Below are positions 1 through 8,898 of a DNA stretch of 64,000 nucleotides, piece after piece. The stretch spans positions 1 through 64,000 of the forward strand of contig NZ_JH815225.1 of NCBI RefSeq assembly GCF_000238095.2, in the 5' to 3' direction. Position numbers and translations under genes: made by a program. The notes beneath the pieces were generated by a model that had not been told where the DNA came from, did no database searches, and saw nothing but the letters and a program-made list of their open reading frames with translations. Numbering within the stretch: the stretch's first letter is position 1; each line of letters starts with the position of its first letter. This DNA comes from Peptoanaerobacter stomatis (lineage in GTDB: Bacteria; Bacillota; Clostridia; Peptostreptococcales; Filifactoraceae).

Positions 1-123
1 ATTTTAAAAAATATAAAAAAAGTTTAAATATTTGTGAACTATATTAAAAAAATTATGTAATTCTTTAATTCTGTACATTATATCATTTTTAATATTTACG
101 TCAATGATTTTTTAATAAATTTT

Positions 124-984
124 TTATAATAATTCCAAAAATGTCTGTCCTACAGGTGTTGACGGTATGTTTTTAAGCGATAATATACCATATTCTCTTT
201 TTTGTATTTTTTCTTGTGTATATATTATTTTTAAATTTCTACCCTTTATTGACAGATCAGGTACAAATGATATTCCAAGCCCCATTTCTGCCATATCTAT
301 AAGTAAATCTATATTTTGAAGTTCTATTTCAGGGTTTATGTCTATATTGTTTTTTAAAAATAAATCGTCTAAAAATTTTCTTGTAATGCTTTTATTATCA
401 AGTGTCATGAGCGGATATTCAGCTATTTCTTTTAAAGTCAGCTTATCTTTTATGTTGAAATCCTTGCTTGTTACAAAAACATCATTGAAGGTGTATTTTT
501 TTTCAATTTTGAATTTTGTATTGATGTTTTTGCTTAAGTTTACAAGTGCAAAATCTACTTCTGAATTTTGTAGTAAGTTCATACATTCTATGGATGTTCC
601 GTTTATAATTTTTATTTTTATATTAGGATATTTTTGTGTAACTTTTTTTATCTTTGATAATAGAACATATTTACACAGAGTGTCTGTAGATGCAAATATA
701 AGTTTTCCGTTATATTTATCCTGTCTCATTTTCAGCTTTTCTTCTGCATTTTTGAGAATATTGAAGACTTCTTCAAGATATGTGAATAATATACTTCCGT
801 CTATTGTAAGTGATACTTGTTTGGTAGTCCTTATGAAAAGCGGAAATCCTAAATTGTGTTCGAGATTTTTTATAGACTGACTTACTGCTGATTGGCTTAT
901 ATAAAGCTCTTGAGCAGCTTTTGAAAAGCTTTCATTTTTTGCAACTGTATAGAATATTTTATACAGTTCAAGAGAAATATTCAT
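124..984 (-). CDS. LysR-family transcriptional regulator
   Basis: This 286-residue protein has the LysR layout. An N-terminal winged helix-turn-helix covers roughly residues 1-60 and includes the typical run SAVSQSIKNLE in the recognition helix. A ligand-binding effector domain follows from about residue 90 to the end. It is transcribed away from purL across a 340-base gap, the usual LysR arrangement for controlling a divergent target. Control of purL, or of itself, is therefore a reasonable inference, but the effector is unknown and no operator was identified. The length is slightly below the 295-300 residues common in the family, with no sign of truncation. Confidence 0.9.
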   Translation of the reverse strand: MNISLELYKIFYTVAKNESFSKAAQELYISQSAVSQSIKNLEHNLGFPLFIRTTKQVSLTIDGSILFTYLEEVFNILKNAEEKLKMRQDKYNGKLIFASTDTLCKYVLLSKIKKVTQKYPNIKIKIINGTSIECMNLLQNSEVDFALVNLSKNINTKFKIEKKYTFNDVFVTSKDFNIKDKLTLKEIAEYPLMTLDNKSITRKFLDDLFLKNNIDINPEIELQNIDLLIDMAEMGLGISFVPDLSIKGRNLKIIYTQEKIQKREYGILSLKNIPSTPVGQTFLELL

Positions 985-1324
985 TTATAACTCCTACTTA
1001 TAAATATTATTAGAAATACTAATTGTACTAATTAATTTTAATATGTTATTATAATTTTGTAAATAAAAATTTATAAATATATAAGATTATTTTTTTATAA
1101 AATATAAAAAAAGTTTCATATTTTTAGTGATTTAAAAATTTATTGTCTGGATTTTTTAAATATATTTTAGAGTATCTTAATCTAAATAGAGTTTAGCATA
1201 AGGATTAATTATGTATAGCTATTTGTCTAATTATATTGTTAAGATTATTCATAAATTTGATTATTTTCTGCTGATTAAGAAATATTTGGCAGATTTTTTA
1301 ATTTAATTTTTTAGGGGTGGTTTG
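985..1324. other. Divergent intergenic region between LysR gene and purL
   Basis: A very AT-rich 340-base gap. It must hold the divergent promoters, but I could not single out a convincing -35/-10 pair. No purine riboswitch core was found. The only coding signal is the small reading frame at 1211-1306, listed separately. Confidence 0.6.
1211..1306 (+). CDS. Possible 31-residue small ORF or leader peptide upstream of purL
   Basis: An ATG at 1211 is preceded by AAGGA (1200-1204) at a 6-base spacing. It opens a 31-codon frame ending at TAA 1304-1306, just before the purL ribosome site at 1313-1320. The predicted peptide is rich in Ile, Leu, Tyr, Phe and Lys and could form one short amphipathic or membrane helix. 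Frames of this length arise by chance in AT-rich DNA, so the support is only the ribosome site and the position directly before purL. It could be a leader peptide, a small membrane protein, or nothing. Confidence 0.3.
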   Translation: MYSYLSNYIVKIIHKFDYFLLIKKYLADFLI

Positions 1325-4300
1325 ATGAGATTTTATGTAGAAAGAAAAGATGAGTATAATTCTAAAGCAAGAGTTTTGGAAAATGAAATTAAAAAATATC
1401 TTAATGTCACTAAACTTGAAAAAGTGAGAATAATAACAGGATATGAAATAATAATGTTCTCTGATAAAGAACAAATACTTGGAATGGATTATGAATCGTA
1501 TAATAAAATAAAATATAAAATACTATCTGATAAAGATATAGATATAGTAAGCGATAGTGTAGATATTGACTCACCATATTATTATGTAACAAGATATTTA
1601 GATCATCAGTATGACCAAAGTGCAGATGTATGTGAGAGTCTTTTAAAATTAGAATTTAAATATGAAAATATAAGAGTTAAAACTTTAGAAATAGCAATAT
1701 TTTATGGAGATATAAAATCTGATTTTGAAAAAATTAAATCATATTATATAAATCCGTTAGAATCTATGGAAATAACATTAAACCAAGAATTTAACTGGGA
1801 TTATTGCACAGAGGTTCCTGAAAATGTAGAGAGCATATCAAATTTTTCAAAACTTTCTCTAAAAGAATTGGAAGTTTTGAGAGAAAAATATTCTATATCT
1901 ATGAATGATGAGGATATGAAGTACACTCAAGAATATTATGAAAAAGAAAAAAAAGATCCTACAGTTACAGAATTAAAGATATTAGACACGTATTGGTCAG
2001 ATCATTGCAGACATAGTACATTCAATACAATTTTAGAAAATATAGAAGTAGAAGATGAGGCAAATAAGCTTGGTTTGGAACTTGCAAGAAAAAGGTTTGA
2101 TGTGGCACATAGCGAAGTATATAAGGACGAACGTCCGTTATGCCTTATGGACATAGCAACTATACAGATGAAAAAATTAAAACAAAACGGTGTACTTAAT
2201 AATCTTGAGAAATCTGATGAAGTAAATGCTTGCAGTATAGAAGTGCAAGGAGAAGTAGATGGAAAAAAAGAAGATTTCATATTAATGTTTAAAAATGAAA
2301 CACACAATCACCCTACAGAAATGGAACCTTTTGGTGGAGCAGGTACTTGTATAGGTGGAGGAATAAGAGATCCGCTTTCAGGACGTTCAATAGTTTTCGG
2401 TGCTATGAGAATAACAGGTTGTAGTGATCCGAGAGAAAAATTTGAAGATACATTAAAAGATAAAATACCACAAAGAAACCTTACTAAGACAGCGGCAGAC
2501 GGATATAGCGATTATGCTAATCAGATAGGACTTGCATCATCTTATCTTGATGAATATTATCATGAAGGATTTAAAGCTAAAAGAATGGAGTGCGGTGCAT
2601 TAGTAGGATTTAATTATAAAGCTAATATAAAAAGAGCAAATCCTGTAGCTGGTGATGTAATAGTTATGCTTGGCGGAAATACGGGTAGAGACGGTTTAGG
2701 AGGAGCAACAGGTTCTTCAAAAGAAGTTAAGGGAGAATCAAAAAATTATTCAGCAGAAGTACAAAAAGGGAATCCTATAATAGAAAGAAATATAGTCAGG
2801 CTATATGCAAAACCCGAAATATCAAAATTAATCAAAAAAAGTAATGATTTTGGTGCAGGTGGAGTATCAGTAGCTATAGGAGAAATGGCAAACAGCTTGG
2901 AAATAGATTTAGATGCAGTTCCATTAAAATATAGCGGTATGAATGCAACAGAGGTGGCTATATCGGAATCACAAGAAAGAATGGCGGTATTGCTTGACAA
3001 AAATGATTTAGATAAATTCATTCAAGCGGCACATAAAGAAAATCTAAATGCGATTAAAGTTGCAACAGTTACTGATAACAACAGAATGATTATGACATAT
3101 AAAGGACAAAAAGTTTGTGATTTGGACACTGCGTTTTTAAATTCAGGCGGAGTAAGACAAAGAGCTGATGTAAGCGTAAAATCACCGAAAATAGAAGCTG
3201 AAAAATCAGTAAATTCAGATATAAAAACAGCTTGGCTTGAAAATTTGTCTGATTTAAAAGTATGCTCAAAAAAAAATATAGCAAATCAATTTGACAAAGC
3301 AATAGGCGGACAAAGTGTATTTTATCCTTTTGGAGGAAAATATATACAGACTTGTGAACAAGGACTTGCAATGAAATTTCCGTTAGAATATGGAAATACA
3401 GATCTTGGAGTTATAATGACAGTAGGATATGATCCTGATTTTGGAGTGAAAAGTCCATTCCATGCGGCATATTATGCAGTTATAGAGTCAGTTTTGAAAG
3501 CAGTATCAATGGGAGCAAAATTAGAAGATATAAGATTGTCTTTCCAAGAATATTTTGAAAAAATGGCAACAAAAGAAAGCTGGGGCAAAGTATATTCGGC
3601 TCTTATGGGAGCATTTTTAGCACAAGATATATTAGATTTGGCATCAATAGGCGGAAAAGACTCAATGTCAGGAACATACAAGAATATAAATGTTCCACCA
3701 AGTCTTATATCATTTGCAGTTGCACCTGTAGATACTACAAAATTAGTATCGAAGGCATTTAAAAACACAAATAATTATGTGTATATTTTAAAAAATGAAA
3801 TACAAGACAATCATCTTCCGAAAGAAGAAGTATTATTAAAAAATATAAATACACTTACAGAATTAATAAAACAAAATAAAGTAAAATCTTCAAGTATAGT
3901 AGGAGCAGGAGGACTATCATCATCAATATCACAGATGTGCTTCGGAAATATGATAGGATTTGAATTTGCTGAAAATATAAAAGATTTAAGTGATTTGTTC
4001 ATAGCAAAATATGGAGATGTAATAATAGAATCCCAAGAAAAATTGGATTTGGAATTATTAGGAAAAACTTTAGACAAACAAATAGTAAAAATAAATGGTA
4101 TAGATATAGATTTACAAGAGACTTTAAAAGCTTATAATTCTACACTAAGTGAAGTATTTGAACAAAAATTATTTACTCCTGAAAAGGTAGAAAAAGTATC
4201 TGCAATAAAAATAGATTATAAAGGACAAAAAATTCAAAAACCTGTTGCATTAGTGCCTGTTTTCAGTGGAACAAATGGAGAATTCACTTTGAAAAAACAA

Positions 4301-4981
4301 CTTAGAAAATCAGGCTTTGAAGTAAATGAAGTCCTATTTAGAAGTAATTATGCTGATGAGAGTTATGAAGAGCTTGTAAAAGCAATAGAAAAAGCCAATA
4401 TAATAGTTATACCTTCAGGAATGTCAGGTGGTGGAAAACCTAATTCGCAAGCTAAGTTCATCACACTCGTGTTGTCACAAAGACAAGTTGCAAATGCAGT
4501 TAACTCATTCATAGATAAAGGTGGCTTGGTAATCGGCTTAGGAGAAGGATTTAAAGCACTTGTAAGTTTGGGATTGATACAAAACGGTAAAATATCAGAA
4601 AAAACAGACAGCTTGGATATAACAAGAAATCCGTTAAACAGACATTATGCAGACATATTTGAAACCAATATAGTATCAGAAACATCTCCATATTTTACAG
4701 GTATAACAACAGAGATGACACCTGTATCATCTACTGATGCAAGAGTTATATTATCAGATGAAGATTTTGCCAAATATCATAGTGCAGGTCAGATAGTAAG
4801 CGTATTTGCAGGAGATAATCCATATGGTTCAAAATATGGTATAGAAAGTATGTGCAGTGCAAACGGTCAAGTGCTTGGAAGATTAGGAGATTTCACACAA
4901 ATAGAAGAAGGATTGTTCGTGAATGTGTTTGATGCTAAAACTTCCAAGATATTTGGAAATATAAAAAAATACTTTGAATAA
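1325..4981 (+). CDS. purL: Phosphoribosylformylglycinamidine synthase, single-chain clostridial type, with degenerate glutaminase domain
   Basis: Catalyses FGAR + ATP + nitrogen donor to FGAM, step 4 of purine synthesis. The 1218-residue chain has the N-terminal PurS-like part, the linker (LKILDTYWSDHCRHSTF), two AIR-synthase-like halves (FKNETHNHPTE, FGAGG) and a C-terminal class-I glutaminase fold from about residue 960. The ATG at 1325 was chosen over a TTG at 1322 because AGGGGTGG (1313-1320) is correctly spaced only for the ATG. The glutaminase domain is odd. The usual nucleophile motif GICNGF reads GLGEGF (Gly1073 for Cys). The usual His-Gly-Glu of the triad reads Ser1136-Thr-Asp1138. 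The later GHSER motif reads GDFTQ. Synthesis therefore probably uses free ammonia; the synthetase half looks intact. It is the first pur gene and is followed by a 347-base gap. Confidence 0.95.
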   Translation: MRFYVERKDEYNSKARVLENEIKKYLNVTKLEKVRIITGYEIIMFSDKEQILGMDYESYNKIKYKILSDKDIDIVSDSVDIDSPYYYVTRYLDHQYDQSADVCESLLKLEFKYENIRVKTLEIAIFYGDIKSDFEKIKSYYINPLESMEITLNQEFNWDYCTEVPENVESISNFSKLSLKELEVLREKYSISMNDEDMKYTQEYYEKEKKDPTVTELKILDTYWSDHCRHSTFNTILENIEVEDEANKLGLELARKRFDVAHSEVYKDERPLCLMDIATIQMKKLKQNGVLNNLEKSDEVNACSIEVQGEVDGKKEDFILMFKNETHNHPTEMEPFGGAGTCIGGGIRDPLSGRSIVFGAMRITGCSDPREKFEDTLKDKIPQRNLTKTAADGYSDYANQIGLASSYLDEYYHEGFKAKRMECGALVGFNYKANIKRANPVAGDVIVMLGGNTGRDGLGGATGSSKEVKGESKNYSAEVQKGNPIIERNIVRLYAKPEISKLIKKSNDFGAGGVSVAIGEMANSLEIDLDAVPLKYSGMNATEVAISESQERMAVLLDKNDLDKFIQAAHKENLNAIKVATVTDNNRMIMTYKGQKVCDLDTAFLNSGGVRQRADVSVKSPKIEAEKSVNSDIKTAWLENLSDLKVCSKKNIANQFDKAIGGQSVFYPFGGKYIQTCEQGLAMKFPLEYGNTDLGVIMTVGYDPDFGVKSPFHAAYYAVIESVLKAVSMGAKLEDIRLSFQEYFEKMATKESWGKVYSALMGAFLAQDILDLASIGGKDSMSGTYKNINVPPSLISFAVAPVDTTKLVSKAFKNTNNYVYILKNEIQDNHLPKEEVLLKNINTLTELIKQNKVKSSSIVGAGGLSSSISQMCFGNMIGFEFAENIKDLSDLFIAKYGDVIIESQEKLDLELLGKTLDKQIVKINGIDIDLQETLKAYNSTLSEVFEQKLFTPEKVEKVSAIKIDYKGQKIQKPVALVPVFSGTNGEFTLKKQLRKSGFEVNEVLFRSNYADESYEELVKAIEKANIIVIPSGMSGGGKPNSQAKFITLVLSQRQVANAVNSFIDKGGLVIGLGEGFKALVSLGLIQNGKISEKTDSLDITRNPLNRHYADIFETNIVSETSPYFTGITTEMTPVSSTDARVILSDEDFAKYHSAGQIVSVFAGDNPYGSKYGIESMCSANGQVLGRLGDFTQIEEGLFVNVFDAKTSKIFGNIKKYFE

Positions 4982-5066
4982 CAATTATTTATAGTAAATT
5001 AAATATTATATTTCTAAATATAAATTATAGTAATTTTTTTAAGCTATGAGTATTATCTTGTGTTTA

Positions 5067-5178
5067 TACTATAACCTAATTAAATAGACATACAATAAAA
5101 ATGCTGACTTGAATGTATTTGATCAGATATATCTTTTACTCAAATACATTCAAATGCATTTTTTGTATTTTAGTATTA
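5067..5178. repeat. MITE-like short palindromic repeat, copy P1
   Basis: Starts with ATACTATAACCTAATTAAAT and ends TTTTAGTATTAAG, so the ends are imperfect inverted repeats built on ATACTA. The block CCTAATTAAATA followed by ATAATAAAAATGC recurs at 8990 and 14301. The centre is a 14-bp perfect inverted repeat, TTGAATGTATTTGA (5109-5122) with its complement at 5140-5153. The outer arms extend it through AAAATGC. Confidence 0.6.
5094..5163 (+). terminator. Terminator-like hairpin after purL
   Basis: AAAAATGC and TTGAATGTATTTGA on the left pair with TCAAATACATTCAA and GCATTTTTT on the right. The right arm runs straight into a T-run. This is the shape of a Rho-independent terminator and would reduce read-through from purL to purE. 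It is also the core of repeat P1, so the termination role is inferred. Confidence 0.45.
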
Positions 5179-5222
5179 AGTAAAATTTTTCCTATAAAAC
5201 ATTTAGAATGATATATACGAAT

Positions 5223-5267
5223 ATATCTTTAATGTGTGTACTTGAAAGACACACAAATGAAAGATAT
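5223..5267 (+). promoter_or_regulatory. Stem-loop in the purE leader
   Basis: ATATCTTT (5223-5230) pairs with AAAGATAT (5260-5267). Inside, TGTGTGT (5233-5239) pairs with ACACACA (5249-5255) around a 9-base loop. The hairpin ends 61 bases before the purE start. It has no T-run and matches no riboswitch class I recognise. Confidence 0.4.
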
Positions 5268-5328
5268 GTGAGTTCAACGATATAAAGCTTTTAGAGCAAA
5301 ATTTGGATAAATTAAAATGGGAGGCAAT

Positions 5329-5811
5329 ATGGTTTCTATAATAATGGGGAGCAAATCAGATTTGGAAACGGTAAAAAAATCTGTAGATATATTGAAACAT
5401 TTCGGCGTGAAATATGAAGTAAAAATACTGTCAGCTCACAGAACACCGGAGCAAACAAAAGAGTATATAAAAAGTGCTGAAAAAAGAGGCACAAAGATTT
5501 TTATAGGTGCGGCAGGAAAAGCAGCACATTTAGCTGGAGTTATAGCATCATACACTACAAAACCTGTAATAGGCATACCTATAAAAACATCGGATTTGGG
5601 AGGAATGGACTCATTGTTGTCTATGGTGCAAATGCCATCGGGAATACCTGTTGCGACAGTTGCTATAAACGGCAGTGAAAATGCGGGTATACTTGCAGTA
5701 CAGATGTTGTCGATAAATGATGAAAACCTTTCAAAAAAATTATTAGAGCATAGAGAAAAACAAGTACAAAAAATATTAAGCGATGATGAAGAATTGCAAA
5801 AAAATATATAA
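5329..5811 (+). CDS. purE: N5-carboxyaminoimidazole ribonucleotide mutase (PurE)
   Basis: Interconverts N5-CAIR and CAIR in purine synthesis. The 160-residue protein has the family motifs GSKSD, SAHRTP, GAAGKAAHLAGV and DSLLSMVQMPSGIPVATV, all typical of class I PurE. The start was set at ATG 5329 because GGGAGG (5319-5324) fits it; an upstream ATG at 5317 overlaps the ribosome site. Class I enzymes normally work with PurK, which is not encoded in this window. A 48-base gap leads to purF. Confidence 0.95.
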   Translation: MVSIIMGSKSDLETVKKSVDILKHFGVKYEVKILSAHRTPEQTKEYIKSAEKRGTKIFIGAAGKAAHLAGVIASYTTKPVIGIPIKTSDLGGMDSLLSMVQMPSGIPVATVAINGSENAGILAVQMLSINDENLSKKLLEHREKQVQKILSDDEELQKNI

Positions 5812-5859
5812 TTTTTTAGTACAGTTCCATTTTTATAAATTTGGGGGCAGTAAAATAGA

Positions 5860-7278
5860 ATGTATGATTTTGGTAAAGATAAATTAAAAGAAGAATGTGG
5901 AATAATAGCAATGTCTGTTCCAAATGATAAAAATTTGGCTAAAACGGCATATTTCGGATTGAATGCACTTCAACATCGAGGACAGATGAGTAGCGGTATA
6001 GCTGTGCTCAATGATGGTAATATAAGTTGTTATAAGGATTTTGGATTAGTTACTGAAGTTTTTAATGACAATATACTCTCTTTGTTAAAAGGCAACTTAT
6101 GTCTCGGTCATGTCAGCCAAGATCAAAATGCGACAGTATTTTCGAATAATGCACAGCCTTTTGTTGTAAATTATTCTAAAGGAAGTCTGGCAATAGCTTT
6201 TAATGGTGGAATAAGAAATAGAAATGCAATAAAAACATATTTGGAAAAAAACGGTTCAGTATTTTCTTCAACAAGTGACAGTGAAATAATAGCTCATTCA
6301 ATAATACAAGCTAATAACGAAAATATAGTTGACAGCATAAGATATTTATTGAAAACATTTGTAGGAGGATATGCTTTGGCAGTTCTTACACAGGACAGCA
6401 TAATAGCTGCTCGTGATCAATATGGAATAAGACCTCTATGTATAGGCAAAGTTGAAGGCGGATATGTAATAGCATCGGAAAGCTGTGCTATAGATTTAGT
6501 GGGTGGAGATTTTATAAGAGATGTTATGCCGGGAGAGATAGTCATATTAAAAGATGGCGATATAAAAAGCTATGAAACTCAATCTCGTATAAAAAAAGCA
6601 AGCTGTGTTTTCGAATATATATATTTTGCAAGACCTGACTCTACAATAGATGATGTAAATGTATATGAGGCAAGAGCAAAATCCGGTAAAATATTGGCAA
6701 AAGAACATCCGGCAGATGCGGATATAGTTATAGGAGTGCCGGATTCCGGAACTCCGTCAGGTATAGGTTATGCGGAAGGTAGTAAAATACCATATTGTGG
6801 AGCTCTTATAAAAAATAAATATACAGGTCGTACATTTGTAGAGCCGAGTAAAGATAAGAGAGAAATGAGTCTGAAAATAAAACTCAATCCGATAAAAAGA
6901 TTGATAGACGGTAAGAGAGTTGTACTTGTAGATGATAGTATAGTAAGAGGTACAACGATGAAGAGTTTAATATCTAATTTTAGAAATGCAGGTGCAAAAG
7001 AAGTGCATCTAAGGATAACTTGTCCGCCTGTATATAATTCTTGCGATTTTGGAGTTATAGCACCAAGCGGTTCAGCTCTTATAGCAAATGTTATGCCTAT
7101 AGAAAAAATGGCTGAATCATTAGGGGCTGACAGTTTAGGCTTTTTATCTCTTGAAGGTCTTATAGAATCTTTAAAAGGAAGAGACGGATTTTGTACAGGC
7201 TGTCTGAATGGAAAATATCCTGTATTTGAAACAACTAACGTATTATTAAGCAAATTCTCCGGAGGGAAATATGAATAA
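5860..7278 (+). CDS. purF: Amidophosphoribosyltransferase
   Basis: First committed step: PRPP + glutamine to phosphoribosylamine. It has 472 residues, the usual length. The catalytic Cys is in KEECGII (Cys13), so a short propeptide is probably removed to expose it, as in Bacillus PurF. The N-terminal glutaminase domain keeps HRGQ and SDSE. The phosphoribosyltransferase domain has VVLVDDSIVRGTTMKS near residues 350-365. Cys pairs near the C-terminus (GFCTGC) and in ITCPP fit the 4Fe-4S cluster of the Bacillus-type enzyme. Unlike PurL next door, its glutaminase active site looks intact. It overlaps purM by 8 bases, so the two are translationally coupled. Confidence 0.96.
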   Translation: MYDFGKDKLKEECGIIAMSVPNDKNLAKTAYFGLNALQHRGQMSSGIAVLNDGNISCYKDFGLVTEVFNDNILSLLKGNLCLGHVSQDQNATVFSNNAQPFVVNYSKGSLAIAFNGGIRNRNAIKTYLEKNGSVFSSTSDSEIIAHSIIQANNENIVDSIRYLLKTFVGGYALAVLTQDSIIAARDQYGIRPLCIGKVEGGYVIASESCAIDLVGGDFIRDVMPGEIVILKDGDIKSYETQSRIKKASCVFEYIYFARPDSTIDDVNVYEARAKSGKILAKEHPADADIVIGVPDSGTPSGIGYAEGSKIPYCGALIKNKYTGRTFVEPSKDKREMSLKIKLNPIKRLIDGKRVVLVDDSIVRGTTMKSLISNFRNAGAKEVHLRITCPPVYNSCDFGVIAPSGSALIANVMPIEKMAESLGADSLGFLSLEGLIESLKGRDGFCTGCLNGKYPVFETTNVLLSKFSGGKYE

Positions 7279-8302
7279 AATAGATTATAAAAGTGCAGGC
7301 GTAGATATAAACAGAGGATACGAGGCAGTCCAAAAGATGAAAAAATATGTGGAAAGCACATATATAAAAGGTGTTTTAGGCTCTATAGGTGGATTTGGCG
7401 GAATGTTTGAATTGCCGAAAGGATATGAAGAACCTGTATTGGTTTGTGGAACAGATGGAGTTGGCACAAAATTGCAATTGGCATTTATGACCGACAGACA
7501 TGAAAGTATAGGCATAGATTGTGTTGCCATGTGTGTGAATGATATTGCCTGCATAGGTGCAAAACCGTTATTTTTCTTAGATTACATAGGAACAGGGGTA
7601 TTGGAGCCGAATCAAGTTGAAAACATCGTAAAAGGTATAAGTATCGGTTGTAAAGAAGCTATGTGTGCCATAATAGGCGGAGAAACTGCCGAGATGCCTA
7701 ATTTTTATAAAAAAGGAGAATATGATTTGGCAGGTTTTTCAGTAGGCGTAGTTGAAAAATCTAAAATTATAACAAGTGATAAATTAAAGCAAGACAATGT
7801 TTTAATAGGAGTATCATCTTCAGGAATACATTCAAACGGATATTCATTAGTGCGTAAACTGTGTTTTGACGTACAAAAACTGAATGTAGATACTTTCATA
7901 CCTCAGCTTAATAAAACTTTAGGTGAAGAATTGCTCACTCCTACTAAAATATATGTGAGATTGATACAAAATTTGATAAATAGATTTGATATAAACGGTA
8001 TAGCTCACATAACAGGTGGAGGCTGGATAGAAAATATACCAAGAATATTAAGTCCGGATTTGAAAGCTGTTGTTACTACCAAAAACCATAAAATACCACC
8101 TATATTTAATCTATTAAAAGAATGGGGAAATTTGGAAGATAAAGATATGTACAACACATTCAATATGGGAATAGGCTTAGTTGTAGCAGTTGACAAGTCT
8201 GATGCAGATGAAGTTTTAAAAGAAATACAAAAAACGGATGATGCCTATATAATAGGAAAGGTAGAAAAAAGAAATGGAGAAGAAGAAATCGAATTTATTT
8301 AA
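7271..8302 (+). CDS. purM: Phosphoribosylformylglycinamidine cyclo-ligase (AIR synthetase)
   Basis: Closes the imidazole ring, FGAM + ATP to AIR, directly after the PurL step. The 343-residue protein has the family signatures CGTDGVGTKLQLAF, GIDCVAMCVNDI, GGETAEMP and ITGGGWIENIPR. Its ATG overlaps the purF stop (purF ends 7278) and its end overlaps purN, so purF-purM-purN form a tightly coupled unit. Length and motifs are normal. Confidence 0.96.
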   Translation: MNKIDYKSAGVDINRGYEAVQKMKKYVESTYIKGVLGSIGGFGGMFELPKGYEEPVLVCGTDGVGTKLQLAFMTDRHESIGIDCVAMCVNDIACIGAKPLFFLDYIGTGVLEPNQVENIVKGISIGCKEAMCAIIGGETAEMPNFYKKGEYDLAGFSVGVVEKSKIITSDKLKQDNVLIGVSSSGIHSNGYSLVRKLCFDVQKLNVDTFIPQLNKTLGEELLTPTKIYVRLIQNLINRFDINGIAHITGGGWIENIPRILSPDLKAVVTTKNHKIPPIFNLLKEWGNLEDKDMYNTFNMGIGLVVAVDKSDADEVLKEIQKTDDAYIIGKVEKRNGEEEIEFI

Positions 8303-8861
8303 TATAGCAGTTATGGTTTCAGGCTCCGGAAGCAATTTGCAAGCTATAATAGATAATGTAAATTTAGGATATATAAAAGCTAATATAGAACTTGTAATTT
8401 CAAGCAAACAAGATGTTTATGCTCTTAAAAGAGCAAAAGACAACAATATAAAATCAGTAGTTTTAAAAGACGATATCAAAAAAATGCTTGGAGTATTGGA
8501 AGAAAATGATATAGATTTGATTGTATTGGCAGGATATTTATCCATATTGGATAAAAAAATAATAGAAAGATATGAAAACCGCATAATAAATATACATCCG
8601 TCACTTATACCCAAATATTGCGGTAAGGGATATTATGGTATAAAAGTGCATGAACAGGTAATAAGAAATAAAGAAAAAGTAAGCGGAGCAACTGTACATT
8701 ATGTGGATAACGGCATAGATACAGGAGAGATAATAATTCAAGAGCATCTGCAAGTAAATGAAGATGATACGGCACAAACTTTGCAAAAGCGAATTTTGGA
8801 AATAGAGCATAAGATATTACCTAAAGCAATAAACATTGTTATTGAAAAATTAAAATTTTGA
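8274..8861 (+). CDS. purN: Phosphoribosylglycinamide formyltransferase (folate-dependent)
   Basis: Transfers a formyl group from 10-formyl-THF to GAR. It has 195 residues. SGSGSNLQAI forms the phosphate-binding loop, INIHPSLIP holds the catalytic Asn and His, and VHYVDNGIDTGEII carries the catalytic Asp. The insertion KYCGKGYYG is typical of clostridial PurN. The ATG at 8274 lies inside the end of purM (29-base overlap); a weak AAAGG about 10 bases upstream supports it. A 284-base gap filled with repeat sequence follows. Confidence 0.95.
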   Translation: MEKKKSNLFNIAVMVSGSGSNLQAIIDNVNLGYIKANIELVISSKQDVYALKRAKDNNIKSVVLKDDIKKMLGVLEENDIDLIVLAGYLSILDKKIIERYENRIINIHPSLIPKYCGKGYYGIKVHEQVIRNKEKVSGATVHYVDNGIDTGEIIIQEHLQVNEDDTAQTLQKRILEIEHKILPKAINIVIEKLKF

Positions 8862-8898
8862 TAAAATTTTTACTATTTATATATTATTATATTTTTTT

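Larger units (their letters stand above)
4982..5328. other. purL-purE intergenic region with repeat and two hairpins
   Basis: This 347-base non-coding stretch separates purL from purE. It carries a short dispersed repeat (5067-5178) containing a terminator-like hairpin. A second long hairpin lies at 5223-5267. The purE ribosome site follows (GGGAGG at 5319-5324). Confidence 0.6.

Noticed and set aside
338-880. 180-codon plus-strand frame inside the LysR gene
   Set aside because: Overlaps a clear LysR gene on the other strand, and its hydrophobic composition reflects the reversed codons. No ribosome site.
985-1324. Purine riboswitch or PRPP-type riboswitch before purL
   Set aside because: None of the conserved junction sequences is present, and no stable three-way fold could be drawn.
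1322-1324. TTG start for purL
   Set aside because: It lies only one base after the AGGGGTGG ribosome site; the ATG at 1325 has the better spacing and matches the family start.
6768-7361. 197-codon open frame opposite purF
   Set aside because: Lies fully against purF/purM, has no ribosome site and no recognisable domain. It is a composition shadow of the real gene.
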